From NCBI GenBank assembly GCA_003290165.1, contig QNQO01000819.1, forward strand, positions 372,001 to 436,000: a stretch of DNA of 64,000 nucleotides. The letters run 5' to 3'. The notes under the pieces were generated by a model, which was given only the letters and a program-made list of their open reading frames with translations, was not told where the DNA came from and did no database searches. Below are positions 32,517 to 42,716 of this stretch, piece by piece. Position numbers and translations under genes: made by a program. The stretch is from Berberis thunbergii (Eukaryota; Streptophyta; Magnoliopsida; Ranunculales; Berberidaceae). The first letter of the stretch is position 1. Each line of letters opens with the position of its first letter.

Positions 32517-32932
32517 ATAGAAACCAAACTTTTGTGCATTGGATATCGATTTAAAAGTGCACTTAATTTTTTTCTTACCAGTTTTAAATGATTCAATAGC
32601 GACACGCACATATCCATGGTCACCATCTAGCAAAAATAATTGTGTTGCTTAGTTAATTTAATACACTAAAGTAAAATATGGGATATCGTATATTTTTCTA
32701 ATAATATCTATTTATTATAAAAATAATTGAGATAAGGTATCAGATGGTTAAATCTCATCTAAAATCAAATGAACCATAGTTTATCAGATTATAGGAAGAC
32801 AGCTAAATCTCCAATTTTTGTTTATAGTTATTCACTTATTTGTAAACACTTGATGGAGAGATTTTATGGTCAGCGTGTTTTGTGCGTTGTGTCTAAATAG
32901 GGTAATAAGACGTGACTAAGTGTATTTTTATG

Positions 32933-33493
32933 TAGGGGTGGGCAAAAATCGATTTAAATTCGGTTAACCGACCGAACCGATTTTCAAATTCGGTTCGGTA
33001 ACTGAACCGAAATATGAGTAGAGAGAAAATAATTTAAATCGAACCGATCCGATTATAAACGGTTCAAAATCGGTTTGCGGTTTTGAACCGACCGATTTAT
33101 AACCGAATCGACCGATTAATTAAATATATATAAATAACTAAATAAAAAGTAGGTGTCAATACTTGATTAGTGCAACAAATGCATTGCAATACACCCTGTT
33201 GCACTAAATCACCTCATTCTCTTAAAGTTTTCAATTTTGGGCTAAAAATTGAGTCTATAAAAAAATTGGACCTGTAAAAAAATTGGATATGTTTTAATAA
33301 AAGTCTTTCAAATGCTTGAGCCTGAAATTTCGGTCCAACCGAACCGAACCGATCTGAAATTCGGTTCAACCGAATTCATCGATTTACAAATACAAAATTC
33401 GGTTTCGGTTTGGGTTTTGGACAAACCGAATTAAATTGGTTCAAAATCGGTTTGGGGCTCAAAACCGAACCGAACCGACATTGTCCACCCCTA
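32933..33493. mobile_element. hAT-type MITE, 561 bp, unit 2 only
   Basis: Ends TAGGGGTGGGCA and TGTCCACCCCTA, with a perfect 8-bp duplication TTTTTATG (32925-32932 and 33494-33501). Units 1 and 3 show the empty site GTATTTTTATGTG. The subterminal regions are dense in ACCGAACCGA and TCGGTTCGGTT words. An 8-bp duplication and the end sequence fit hAT. Confidence 0.87.
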
Positions 33494-33749
33494 TTTTTAT
33501 GTGCTATTATAAATATCTATGTTGTCGATAGGTATGTCGATATTTAATTTTTACCAATAAAAGAAAAAGAGTGGAGTGGAGTGGAGTGAAGGATCAAGTA
33601 ACCACTAAAAATTGGCAAATCATGACTTCATTAATTAATGGAGGCCAGAAGAGGAGGCATCACTTCTCTAATATCAACCACAAACACCAACAGTACTTAC
33701 ACCCACTCCTCCTGTTTTTTTCTACACCACTCATCTCCACCACCACCAT

Positions 33750-34238
33750 ATGAGCTCTCAAGACTCCACCACCACCTCCCAAACCATCCATTGGCACTAT
33801 GCCGATCTCGATGATAGCAACTTCAAAATCCATGGGCGTTCTCTCCTCCTCATCATCCTCATCATTTTTTCGCTCGTCGTCTTCTTCTTCCTCTTCTTCA
33901 AATACACACAGTGGGTGTGCCGCTATAGACACCGCCACTCTCACCCTACCACACCCACCTCCACCACCACTCATAATTTGCCCACTGAGCCACCAACACG
34001 GCCACTCAGTCCAGACCGGGTCATTATCGATGACTTACCGATCCTTCTACATCGATCATCCGACGAAGAAGAGGTCCAATGTTGTATATGCCTATCAAAT
34101 TTTCAAGATCAAGAAAAGGTCAAGACTTTGCCTGGGTGTAATCACACTTACCATCCTTATTGTGTTGACAAGTGGCTCGTGACTCACTCGAATTGCCCGC
34201 TCTGTCGCGCTTCACTCATAATCGACTCAGCTGTCTGA
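33750..34238 (+). CDS. ATL-like RING-H2 E3 ubiquitin ligase, unit 2
   Basis: Intronless, 162 residues, colinear with the unit 1 protein. It has the hydrophobic segment SLLLIILIIFSLVVFFFLFF, then a complete RING-H2 with all eight zinc ligands and PLC at the end. Its N-terminal third (MSSQDST, DDSNFK) resembles unit 3, whereas TEPPTRP and TLPGCNH resemble unit 1, which fits the recombinant nature of the unit. It ends LIIDSAV. The frame is intact and nothing suggests inactivation. Confidence 0.88.
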   Translation: MSSQDSTTTSQTIHWHYADLDDSNFKIHGRSLLLIILIIFSLVVFFFLFFKYTQWVCRYRHRHSHPTTPTSTTTHNLPTEPPTRPLSPDRVIIDDLPILLHRSSDEEEVQCCICLSNFQDQEKVKTLPGCNHTYHPYCVDKWLVTHSNCPLCRASLIIDSAV

Positions 34239-34962
34239 TCACTTACACTACAAATCAGCAATTTTTATTTATTATTTTTGTTTTCTGAAGTTGTTTTTCC
34301 TTTCTTTGTCCAAAATCTCGCTTCAGATTCCTTTGGTTCTCATTTTTTAAAAAAAATATATTTATTACGTGAAAAAAAATAACTTTTATTAATGGAACAA
34401 AAATACAAATTATATTACGTTTTCACTGTCAATTTTGGATGGATCGTCACGCGAATACAAGTGGGGGAAACGACAAATTTTGTTGACGACAATGATGCAA
34501 ATGGTTGCAACGGGATTCCATCTTATCCACTTTGTAACATCCTTGTGTGATGCGATTGAAAATCGTGAGGAAGAGGGTGAGGTAAAGGTCCATGAATTCT
34601 AATATTATATCATGAGTTGTGTCCTTGTGCCACTCTAATATAATGCATTTCAAAGTAGTGTGAGGCTGGGATCAAAACGAACAATATTATATCAAATAAA
34701 TTAATTCGTTACACATTTTGAATGTCGATTGTTCAACCAAACCTTGGATGTGAAGCCTGGTTCATTTTGAGGATGTACATGGTGAAACCATTTTCCAATT
34801 ATTGAGTTGCTTTGCCAAATGCAAGTGAGCTCGTACACCTCATATCATTTCATTGATTATGTGCCTGATGTGGGTATCTAATAGGAAAAATGTATTTTCG
34901 CCCCTCTCAGGCAATAAATCAGGCCAATTTTTCAGGTCAGTTAGAATTTATGAACTAATAAG

Positions 34963-35116
34963 GAATCATAATTCTAGAGAGCCATACTGTACAAGTCAGG
35001 CTCGCACCAGGCCTGGTCCAATACAAGTAAGAAATGTGCATCTTTAAGATAATGGACAAGATTGGATCAGGCTCAGCGCAAGCCTGGCTTATCTGGCCTG
35101 GCTCTCTAGAAAAGTT
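34963..35116. mobile_element. small MITE, unit 2 copy of that at 30097
   Basis: Same inverted ends CTAGAGAGCC / CTCTCTAGAAAA as the unit 1 copy, flanked by CTAATAAGGAA and TTTAATAAGGAA. An extra 75 bp precedes it compared with unit 1. Confidence 0.62.
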
Positions 35117-36069
35117 TAATAAGGAAACATGTGCGACACACATATAAATTGCTTGATATTTAAATAAAATTAAAATAAAAAATAAAAAAATTGAACCTAA
35201 CCGTCTAATTATACAAAATATGAGTTATGAAGCGAAGTGTGCACTTCGGCTCTCCACATGCCACCCACCATGGAGTATGTCGCATCCTAAATTTGTATAG
35301 TGGATTATATCTAATTATTAGCATTCCTATAAATAATGCAAAATTCTTCTATTTTGGATGTGAGTGCATTTTGGTAATTTATTGTCTTAAGGGCAATGAT
35401 TGTGATTTTGTTTTCTGAGTTAATTTTGGTCTTCTGATTTGAATAAATATTTTGAGAAATATTTCAGTGAATAAAGAAAAAATGTAAAAATTTTGAAGAT
35501 GCAACAAATATATAGTAAACTTTGATAATATATGAAATATGTGAAAAAAATAAGATGCAAGTAAATAAATCTATGATTTATCAAACACATTAAATGAAGT
35601 TTAAATACAAAAAATGAAACAAACATAAGATTAATATATAATTAAAAAATCAAATGGTGGTTTCAAAAATCCGTATAAACATAATAAATGATAATTAGAA
35701 AATCATGAGGTTAGTTTCAAAACCCAATAAATAATTATAAATAAATGATAATTAGAATAAATCTCAAATTTTTTCTAAAATAATTGTCAAAAAAATTTAA
35801 TTTTTGGTAACTGATTATTGTATTTTAACCAAAAAACTTATATATATAATTTTTTAAATAAATTTGGGTCATTAACCTTTTTTATTTATTAAGTAATTCA
35901 TGCACCACAGGGTTGAAAATCGAACCGATCATTAACAAAATCGAACCGATTATAATTTATGCAAACCGACCATATTCACTATATATTTGATAAATTGTCA
36001 AGATAAAATCTGGACCACTGAACGATTGGACCATTGTTACATGCACAACTATAAAGTAGTTTATATCAA

Positions 36070-36221
36070 CAATTCTAGGTAGCTCGGCCAGTCAGCCATT
36101 TTTTTGTTAGGGTTGAGCTTAAATGACGTGTGATTGTGTTTTAAAGATAAATGGTAAAATTATAAAAAGACCCAACCCTAACCTAAAAATGACTGGCTGG
36201 CCTGGCTACCTAGCAAAATTG
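36070..36221. mobile_element. MITE with long inverted ends (unit 3 copy)
   Basis: Left CAATTCTAGGTAGC and CGGCCAGTCAGCCATTTTT match the complement of the right end (AAAAATGACTGGCTGGCC, GCTACCTAGCAAAATTG), then GTTAGGGTTG pairs with CAACCCTAAC. It is a short non-coding palindromic element. Related copies lie in units 1 and 2 and possibly near 9050 and 10545. Confidence 0.7.
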
Positions 36222-36256
36222 AATTTATATTCCTGTGAGAGCAACCATGAGAGTCC

Positions 36257-38306
36257 TGATGCGGATTTAACTAACCTAAATTAACAGGTTAATTTAACCC
36301 ACTTGTAATACCGCAAGTGCACGGTGCCTAACTGGTAGACAACGGCAAGTACGGGTCGATCCCACGAGGAAAGTGGATGCAATTGAAATTTAGATTTTAA
36401 TTAAACTAATTTATAGGAAAGGGGGTTACAGCATTTTTAAATCTAAACTAAAAATCAAATTAAAAACAAAATAAAAAGTTTTAAATAATATGAGAAAGGA
36501 AACCAAGGCATTGAATCCACCACAGGTTCTTTGAGATTTGTGTAATCAAAGATATTGTTTTCAAGATTTAACATGACTAACCTAAAGATTAATCTAAGTT
36601 CACAATTGATTTAAGCATAGGTATAAATCCCTAGAATTGCGTGTCTTCTTACGGCACACACAATCACAGATTTATTTTAACTAATCCTAATCCCTAGCAT
36701 TGCGTGTCTTCTTACGGCACACACAATCACAGATTCGGATTAATTGATTAAATCAGGCTTTTGAATTTCAACAAAGGGTACTTCTAACTACCGACTAGTC
36801 TAGACAATTAATCAGGATATAATCGGTGAAAGCAATTTATTAAAAATCATAAACCAAATATGTTTAACGTTCAAGCATAAAGAAAATAATAAATTTAAAT
36901 ACACAAACTCTAGGAAATCCTGTGGTTTCATCGTAGCCTTGGCGAAGGGTTTAGCTATCCATGGTAGTGGTAGTCATCTCCTCGTGATGTGGTATGCCGC
37001 AACTCATCTCTGCACGGACGCGAATCCCGAGAAAAGGGCTGCTAAAGGCACTGTGGTGGCTCTTAGAGAACTCGGGGGTGCAAATAGCCAAATAACGAAA
37101 TAAACTGATTCCCGCCTCTGCTACAGTAGCGCTACAGTGCTGCTACAGTGCCAATGACGCGCCACCGTCTTCTCCAGCGCGACAGCGGTCGTTCCGCCGC
37201 TGTTCTCGCTCCTCTGGCCCGTCCTCGACCTCAAATCGCTTCCAGAACCTGCATAAGAAGAGAAAAGGTGAGGAAATACTAAGAAAACAGAGAAAAACAG
37301 AGAAAACAGATGAGGAACAGGAGCTCCCTGTTTCGCGATAAGAACTCTGTTCGCGAGGAGGAGGCGGTGGTTCTCGGTCGTGGTGGTGACGGTGGTCGCA
37401 AGAGGTGAGGACAGGAAGGATCTCGCGACGAAGAGAGGCCGAGAGGGAGGAGCAGCGAGTGCTCTGTCGCGACGCGAAACAGGGCCGCGGTGCTCTGTTT
37501 CGCGGTGGTTTTCGCGCGGTGGCGGTGCTCGTGCAGAGGTGGTGATGGTGCGTGGACAGGGGAGAGGGGCCGAGGGTGGTGGCAAAGTGAAAGTTGGACG
37601 CGAAACAGGGTTGTCACGCCCCTGTTTCGCGGTGGTGGCGCGAGGACGGTGGCGGAATTGGTGGTGGTGCTCGGTGGTGGCGATGGCGAGGTGACTGTGG
37701 TGGCGAGGGTGTGGTGACTACTGAGTGAGTGGAGTGAGTGAGAGATGGATGAGTGGAAGAGGGATAGGTGGTGGTGATGAGGGTGAGGTGAATTTGAGAG
37801 AAAGAGGATTATTTTTCTTCCTAATTTGCTTCTTTTCCCTTCTCTTTTCTCCCCCCTCATTCTCACCCTATCCTCCTCTATTTATAGAGAATGAGAAGAT
37901 GAATAGGGATGAGATGAGGGGTAGATTCATCAATGAGGGTAGGATTGGGTTTGGTTTTAGGTTATGGATGGGGTTTAGGTTATGAATTAGGTTTCAAGGT
38001 TTAGGTTTGTGTGTTTTAGGTTTCAAGGTTTAGGTTTGTGGATTTTTAGGTTGTGAGCTAGGTGTTGGGTGTAGGTTTGTGGATTTTTAGGTTAAGAGTT
38101 AGGTGTTGGGTGTAGGTTTGTGTTTTGTTTGATACCACCATTAAAATTGCCTAATTGTCGTTTGTGACTGCTTAATATGGATTTATCGTTTAAGCTCAAA
38201 TTCCTGCAAAGATATTAAAACGAAATAATTACTATAAAATATAATAATCGAAACACTAACATGTACAAATTAAGGGATATATTCTGTAATAATTATGTGA
38301 ATATCA
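36257..38306 (-). mobile_element. 2.05 kb LTR-like insertion (probable solo LTR), 5-bp TSD
   Basis: Starts TGATGCGG, ends GAATATCA and is flanked by AGTCC on both sides (36252-36256 and 38307-38311); the uninterrupted GAGAGTCCCTTAATG is in unit 1 near 26370. TG...CA ends plus a 5-bp duplication are LTR-retrotransposon features, and there is no internal coding region or second LTR, so a solo LTR is likely. On the minus strand a TATA box CTATAAATAGAGG lies near 37880, suggesting minus orientation. The 600 bp at 37110-37720 are strikingly GC- and CpG-rich against AT-rich surroundings. Confidence 0.7.
36626..36735 (+). repeat. two copies of a 47-bp direct repeat, period 63 bp
   Basis: AATCCCTAG(A/C)ATTGCG followed by TGTCTTCTTACGGCACACAC and AATCACAGATT occurs twice, 63 bp apart, inside the LTR-like insertion. 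Confidence 0.9.
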
Positions 38307-38407
38307 AGTCCCTTAATGAATCTAAATTAGTCATCTTGTGGTACAGATTTCAGAAACTTTGAGATCTCTCAGTCGCTACCATTTGCGCATAATTTGGAAG
38401 TAGAGAC

Positions 38408-39088
38408 TAGGGGTGGGCACGAAACGAGACGGGACGAGATATCCCCATCCCCATCCCATCTCATCTCGTTCATACGAGATCGGGACGGGATCAACGTGCT
38501 GCCTGTGACTGCTGCGAAGATTATCATCATATAAGAGCGTGAAACATAACTTTCTTATAATTAGATATAGATGTGGTATGCAAATATAAGGGTAGCCACT
38601 AAATCCCCTAACAATGAAGTCGAGTGGGGCTGACTTTTAGAAAATGACATGATAAATGGGACCCACTAAGAGTATTGTGTCGTTGTGATGGTTTTCCAAC
38701 TGATTTTACAATTTCGTTACTGTGGGAAACAAAATTCATGGTTCATTGACAAAATGACATTTCATCTTTTGTTAAGAAATAAATATAGATCTATTGGTGA
38801 TGCTCTAATATATTCATTAAGCAACAATATGTTATATTTCTCTTGCTTAATGAATATTTATTTTTTGAAGTAACATTTCTGTTACCATTGCAAACACCAT
38901 GAGTTTATGTCAGTCATCTGTAAGTTTATATGAATAAAATAAATAAATAAAAATATTAATAATAAATATTAAAAAATTAGTTCGGGACTGAATGAGATTG
39001 ACAGGATTGAAAATATTCATCTCATCCCATCTCATTCTAGATCGGGACGGAACGGAATCGAAATCACGGAATGAGATGCCCACCCCTA
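38408..39088. mobile_element. hAT-type MITE, 681 bp (unit 3)
   Basis: Ends TAGGGGTGGGCA and TGCCCACCCCTA, flanks GTAGAGAC / ATAAAAAC, at exactly the same position as the insertion in unit 2. It is therefore the same ancestral insertion, later shortened or lengthened internally. Confidence 0.75.
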
Positions 39089-39395
39089 ATAAAAACCAAA
39101 CTTTTGTGCATTGGATATCAATTTAATAGTGCACTTGATTTTTTTCTTACCAGTTTTAAATGATTCAATAGCCACGCGCACATATCCATGGTCACCATAT
39201 AGCAAATATAATGGTGTCGCTTAGTTAATTCAATACACTACAGTAAATACATGGGATATGGTATATTTTTCTAGTAATATCTATTTATTATAAAAATAAT
39301 TGAGATAAGGTATCAGATGGTTAAATCTCATCTAAAATCAAGTGAACCATATTTTATCAGATTATACGCAGACACCTAAGTTTTCAATTTTTGTT

Positions 39396-39572
39396 GAGTG
39401 AGGCTAGGAAATTATGTTTTGCAAATATGTTTTGCAACTAGAATGATGTGACATCATTAAAGGAGTTTTTTACAATTTTGAGATACACATAAAATTTTTG
39501 AGAATTTCATCATTCTTTTCCGATCATGACACGTCATTCTAATTGTAAAAACCTGATTTTCTAACATTTTTT
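39396..39572. mobile_element. 177-bp MITE, 9-bp TSD, unit 3 only
   Basis: Begins GAGTGAGGCTAGGAAAT, ends GATTTTCTAACATTTTTT, flanked by ATTTTTGTT (39387-39395 and 39573-39581). Units 1 and 2 show the uninterrupted TTTTTGTTTATAGTTATT. A relative lies at 10085-10215. The 9-bp duplication suggests a Mutator-like origin. Confidence 0.75.
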
Positions 39573-39967
39573 ATTTTTGTTTATAGTTATTTGTAAACAC
39601 TTGATGGAGAGATTTTATGGTCAGCGTGTTTTCGGCGTTGTGTCTAAATAGGGTAATAAGACGTGACGAACTGTATTTTTATGTGGTCATTATTATAAAT
39701 ATCTATGTCGATATTGTTATTAAATGATGATAATGTAAATTAATTTTTACCAATAAACTTTATTTCCTTGTCAAATGTTACGGGGTGTGTAAACAAGGAA
39801 TGGAGTGAAGGACCAAGTAACCACTAATTATTGGCAATCATGACTTCACTAATTAATGGAGGCCAGAAGAGGAGGAATCACTTCTCTAATATCAACCACA
39901 AACACCAACAGTACTTACACCCACCACTCCTTGTTTTTTCTACACCACTCATCTCCACCACCACCAT

Positions 39968-40465
39968 ATGAGCTCTCAAGACTTCACCGCCACCTCCCAA
40001 ACCATCCATTGGCACTATGCCGATCTCGATGATAGCAACTTCAAAATCCATGGGCGTACTCTCCTCATCATCATCCTCATCATCTTTTTGCTCATCGTCT
40101 TCTTCTTCCTCTTCTTCCTCTTCTTCCAATACATACGATGGGTGTGTCGCTATAGACACCGCCGCTCTCACTCTACCACACCCACCACCACAACCACTCC
40201 CAATTTACCCACTGACCCACCAATACGGCCACTCGGTCCAGACCGGGTCATTATCGATGACTTACCGATCCTTCTACATCGATCATCCGACGAAGAAGAG
40301 GTCCAGTGTTGTATATGCTTATCAAATTTTCAAGATCAAGAAAAGGTAAAGACTTTGCCTAGGTGTAATCACACTTACCATCCTTATTGTGTTGACAAGT
40401 GGCTCGTGACTCACTCGAATTGCCCGCTATGTCGCGCTTCACTCCGAATCGACTCAGCTGTCTGA
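39968..40465 (+). CDS. ATL-like RING-H2 E3 ubiquitin ligase, unit 3
   Basis: Intronless, 165 residues, with a two-residue expansion of the Phe-rich hydrophobic segment (FFFLFFLFF). All eight RING-H2 zinc ligands are present. The Gly before the third ligand in copies 1 and 2 is Arg here (TLPRCNHTYH). It ends RIDSAV. The 3' flank is shorter than in the other units because of a deletion after GTTTTCTGAGGTTACGAC. The frame is intact. Confidence 0.88.
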   Translation: MSSQDFTATSQTIHWHYADLDDSNFKIHGRTLLIIILIIFLLIVFFFLFFLFFQYIRWVCRYRHRRSHSTTPTTTTTPNLPTDPPIRPLGPDRVIIDDLPILLHRSSDEEEVQCCICLSNFQDQEKVKTLPRCNHTYHPYCVDKWLVTHSNCPLCRASLRIDSAV

Positions 40466-42100
40466 TCACTTACATTACAAATCAGCAATTTTTATTTATT
40501 ATTTTTGTTTTCTGAGGTTACGACAGTGCGTTTTCACTGTCAATTTCGTGAATTCTAAAGCGAATAATATTGTACCACGAGCCATTTGCTTGTGCCGCTC
40601 CAATATAATGCGTTTTAAAACAGTGTAAGTTTTGGGTTCTAAGCGAAAAATATTATACCATATATATTAATTCGTTACACAATTCGAATGTCTGTACACG
40701 GTGAAACCATTTTCCAATTATTGAGTTGCTTTGCCAAAAAACAATCGAAGTATATTGTCAAAGATCCAATAATGAGTTCTCTTATAAATTATTCAAATGT
40801 AAGTGCGCTTGTACACCTCGTATCAGTTCATTGATTACGTGCCTGATGTGAGTATCTAATTGGGAAACATGTGTGACACACATGTACATTGCTAGATATT
40901 TAAATAAAAATAAAATAAAAAAAGTTGAACCTAACCGTTTAATTATACAAAATATATGCACTTCGGCTCTCCACATACCACATGCCATCCACCATGGAGT
41001 GTCACATCCTAAATTTGTATAGCGCATTATATCTAATTATTAGCATTCCTATAAATAATGCAAAATTCTTTCATTTTGGATGTAAGTGCATTATGGTAAC
41101 TTCTTGCCTTAAGGGCAAGGATTGCGATTTTGTTTTTCGAGCTAATTTTGGTCTCCTGATTTTAAAAAATATTTTTGTATGTAAAGAAAAATGTAAAAAT
41201 TTTAAAGATATATCAAATATATAGTGAATTTTGATAATATATGAAATATGTGAAAAAAATAAGATGCAAGTAAATAAATATATCAAATACATTAAATAAA
41301 GTCTAAATACCAAAAATGAAACAAATATAAAATTAATATATAATTAAAAAATCAAATGGTGGTTTCAAAAATTCATATAAGTATAAGAAATGATAATTAG
41401 AAAATTATTGGATTAGTTTCAAAACTCAATATAAAGAAATGATAATTATAAAAAACGTCGAATGTTTTTCTAAAAAATATGATTTTGTAATTTTATCATA
41501 AAACCTCAAAATATTTTCAAAACCCCTTAAAGTAATGCAGTTTTTCTTTTCATAATTTCAAAAAAATGAAAATTTCTACAAAATTTCACAAAAACACAAT
41601 CCTTGGTTAAGGGTGAATGGTAATTTTTGTTAATATGGTGGGTAATTCAAGTGAGTAATGACTTTGGCATATTTTGGTAACTTTTGCATGGCAATTATGT
41701 ATACATATAATTTTTTTTTAAAATAAATTTGGGTCATTAACTTTATTATTTATTTAGTAATTCATTAATCCTAGGGTTGAAAACCGAACTGACGATTCGG
41801 TTTTTCACCTAAATCGTGAATCGAATCGACCATGAACAAAATCGAATCGATTATAATTTATGCAAACCGTAATCGAATTGAATCAAACGACTATTTTAAA
41901 CACGTTATACTATTTTATATAAAATATATATTATTTATTATATATATATTCATTTGGTTTAGTTTTGTCGATTAAAATTATATAGAAATTGAAAATCAAA
42001 CCAACCACTTCAATTTTAAGTTTTTTTAAACTGAACAGATCGACTCGATCGATTTAATTGGTTTAGTCATTTTTTTGTTAAATCCAAATGCACCTTATAA

Positions 42101-42716
42101 GATTAACCAAGCCAAACTTGAAGACTACAATATTATTAGGGTACCCATATTATTATAAGAAGTAAGTTGATGTACATTGATTCATTAATAACTTTTTGTG
42201 GATGACCGTTCATTTAAATTTGTGTATACAAAGCGCCGTGCCTCCTCCGTTTCCCCTTCACAAACCCCTCTTCTTCCTCAACTCTACCTCTCTCATTCCT
42301 CAACACAAATCAAGAAGTCACAATCGACGATCGCTATACCATGTTGTATTTCAATTTACTGAGGCACAGTGCAATGAGAGGCAATTATACTCTGCAGCGA
42401 CGTCAGGAGATCTCTATCCATTGGTGAATCTTTCACTTATAATCTACTTCTTCTGCTTTACATTCTAGTAGATTGAAACGCGTGACCTGCAGCTCTTTGA
42501 TGAAATTCCTGACTGAAAATTTCTTTGTTACATTGACAAATAAAATGAAATGATATACAAAGGCACACCAACACAACACCCACACAAAATTTTGAATTTC
42601 TTTAGTGAATACACTTACCAAAATCGGTACATACAGTAACTGGTTCTGCAACTCATTGATTTAATGTATTATATACAAGAAAAAAGGGTTCGAAGTTGTT
42701 TGGTTCGGGGATTTAC
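42101..42716. other. spacer between ATL array and RLP cluster
   Basis: Includes an exon-like open stretch near 42350-42421 (ERQLYSAATSGDLYPL followed by a GT) that faintly recalls the first exon of ankyrin-repeat proteins, but no further exon follows before the RLP on the other strand. I treat it as unassigned. Confidence 0.35.

Larger units (their letters stand above)
31351..35990 (+). repeat. tandem unit 2 of the ATL array (recombinant)
   Basis: Middle copy. Upstream of the gene it shares the hAT insertion and near-identical flank with unit 3. Downstream it shares with unit 1 a long 3' flank and the MITE at 34963, both absent from unit 3. It has its own hAT insertion at 32933-33493. The first part lacks the ACCATGAGAGTCCCTTAATG stretch, so a deletion joins the truncated 36070-family MITE to CCCCTTGCGG near 31561. 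Confidence 0.75.
35991..42100 (+). repeat. tandem unit 3 of the ATL array
   Basis: Third copy. It contains the 2.05 kb LTR-like insertion 36257-38306, the hAT MITE 38408-39088 and the 177 bp MITE 39396-39572. It lacks the MITE seen in units 1 and 2 and about 200 bp of the 3' flank of the gene. It ends in a degenerate hAT-like segment (about 41765-42090, with GGTTGAAAACCGAACTG and GATCGACTCGATCG). Confidence 0.75.

Noticed and set aside
37121..37985. Long frames on both strands in the GC-rich block
   Set aside because: GC-rich DNA gives few stops. The products are low-complexity (Pro, Arg, Ser, His) and lie wholly inside the LTR-like insertion.
42196..42468. Plus-strand frame as the first exon of an ankyrin-repeat gene
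   Set aside because: Only a short stretch (ERQLYSAATSGDLYPL) looks exon-like and no further exon follows before the RLP on the opposite strand.
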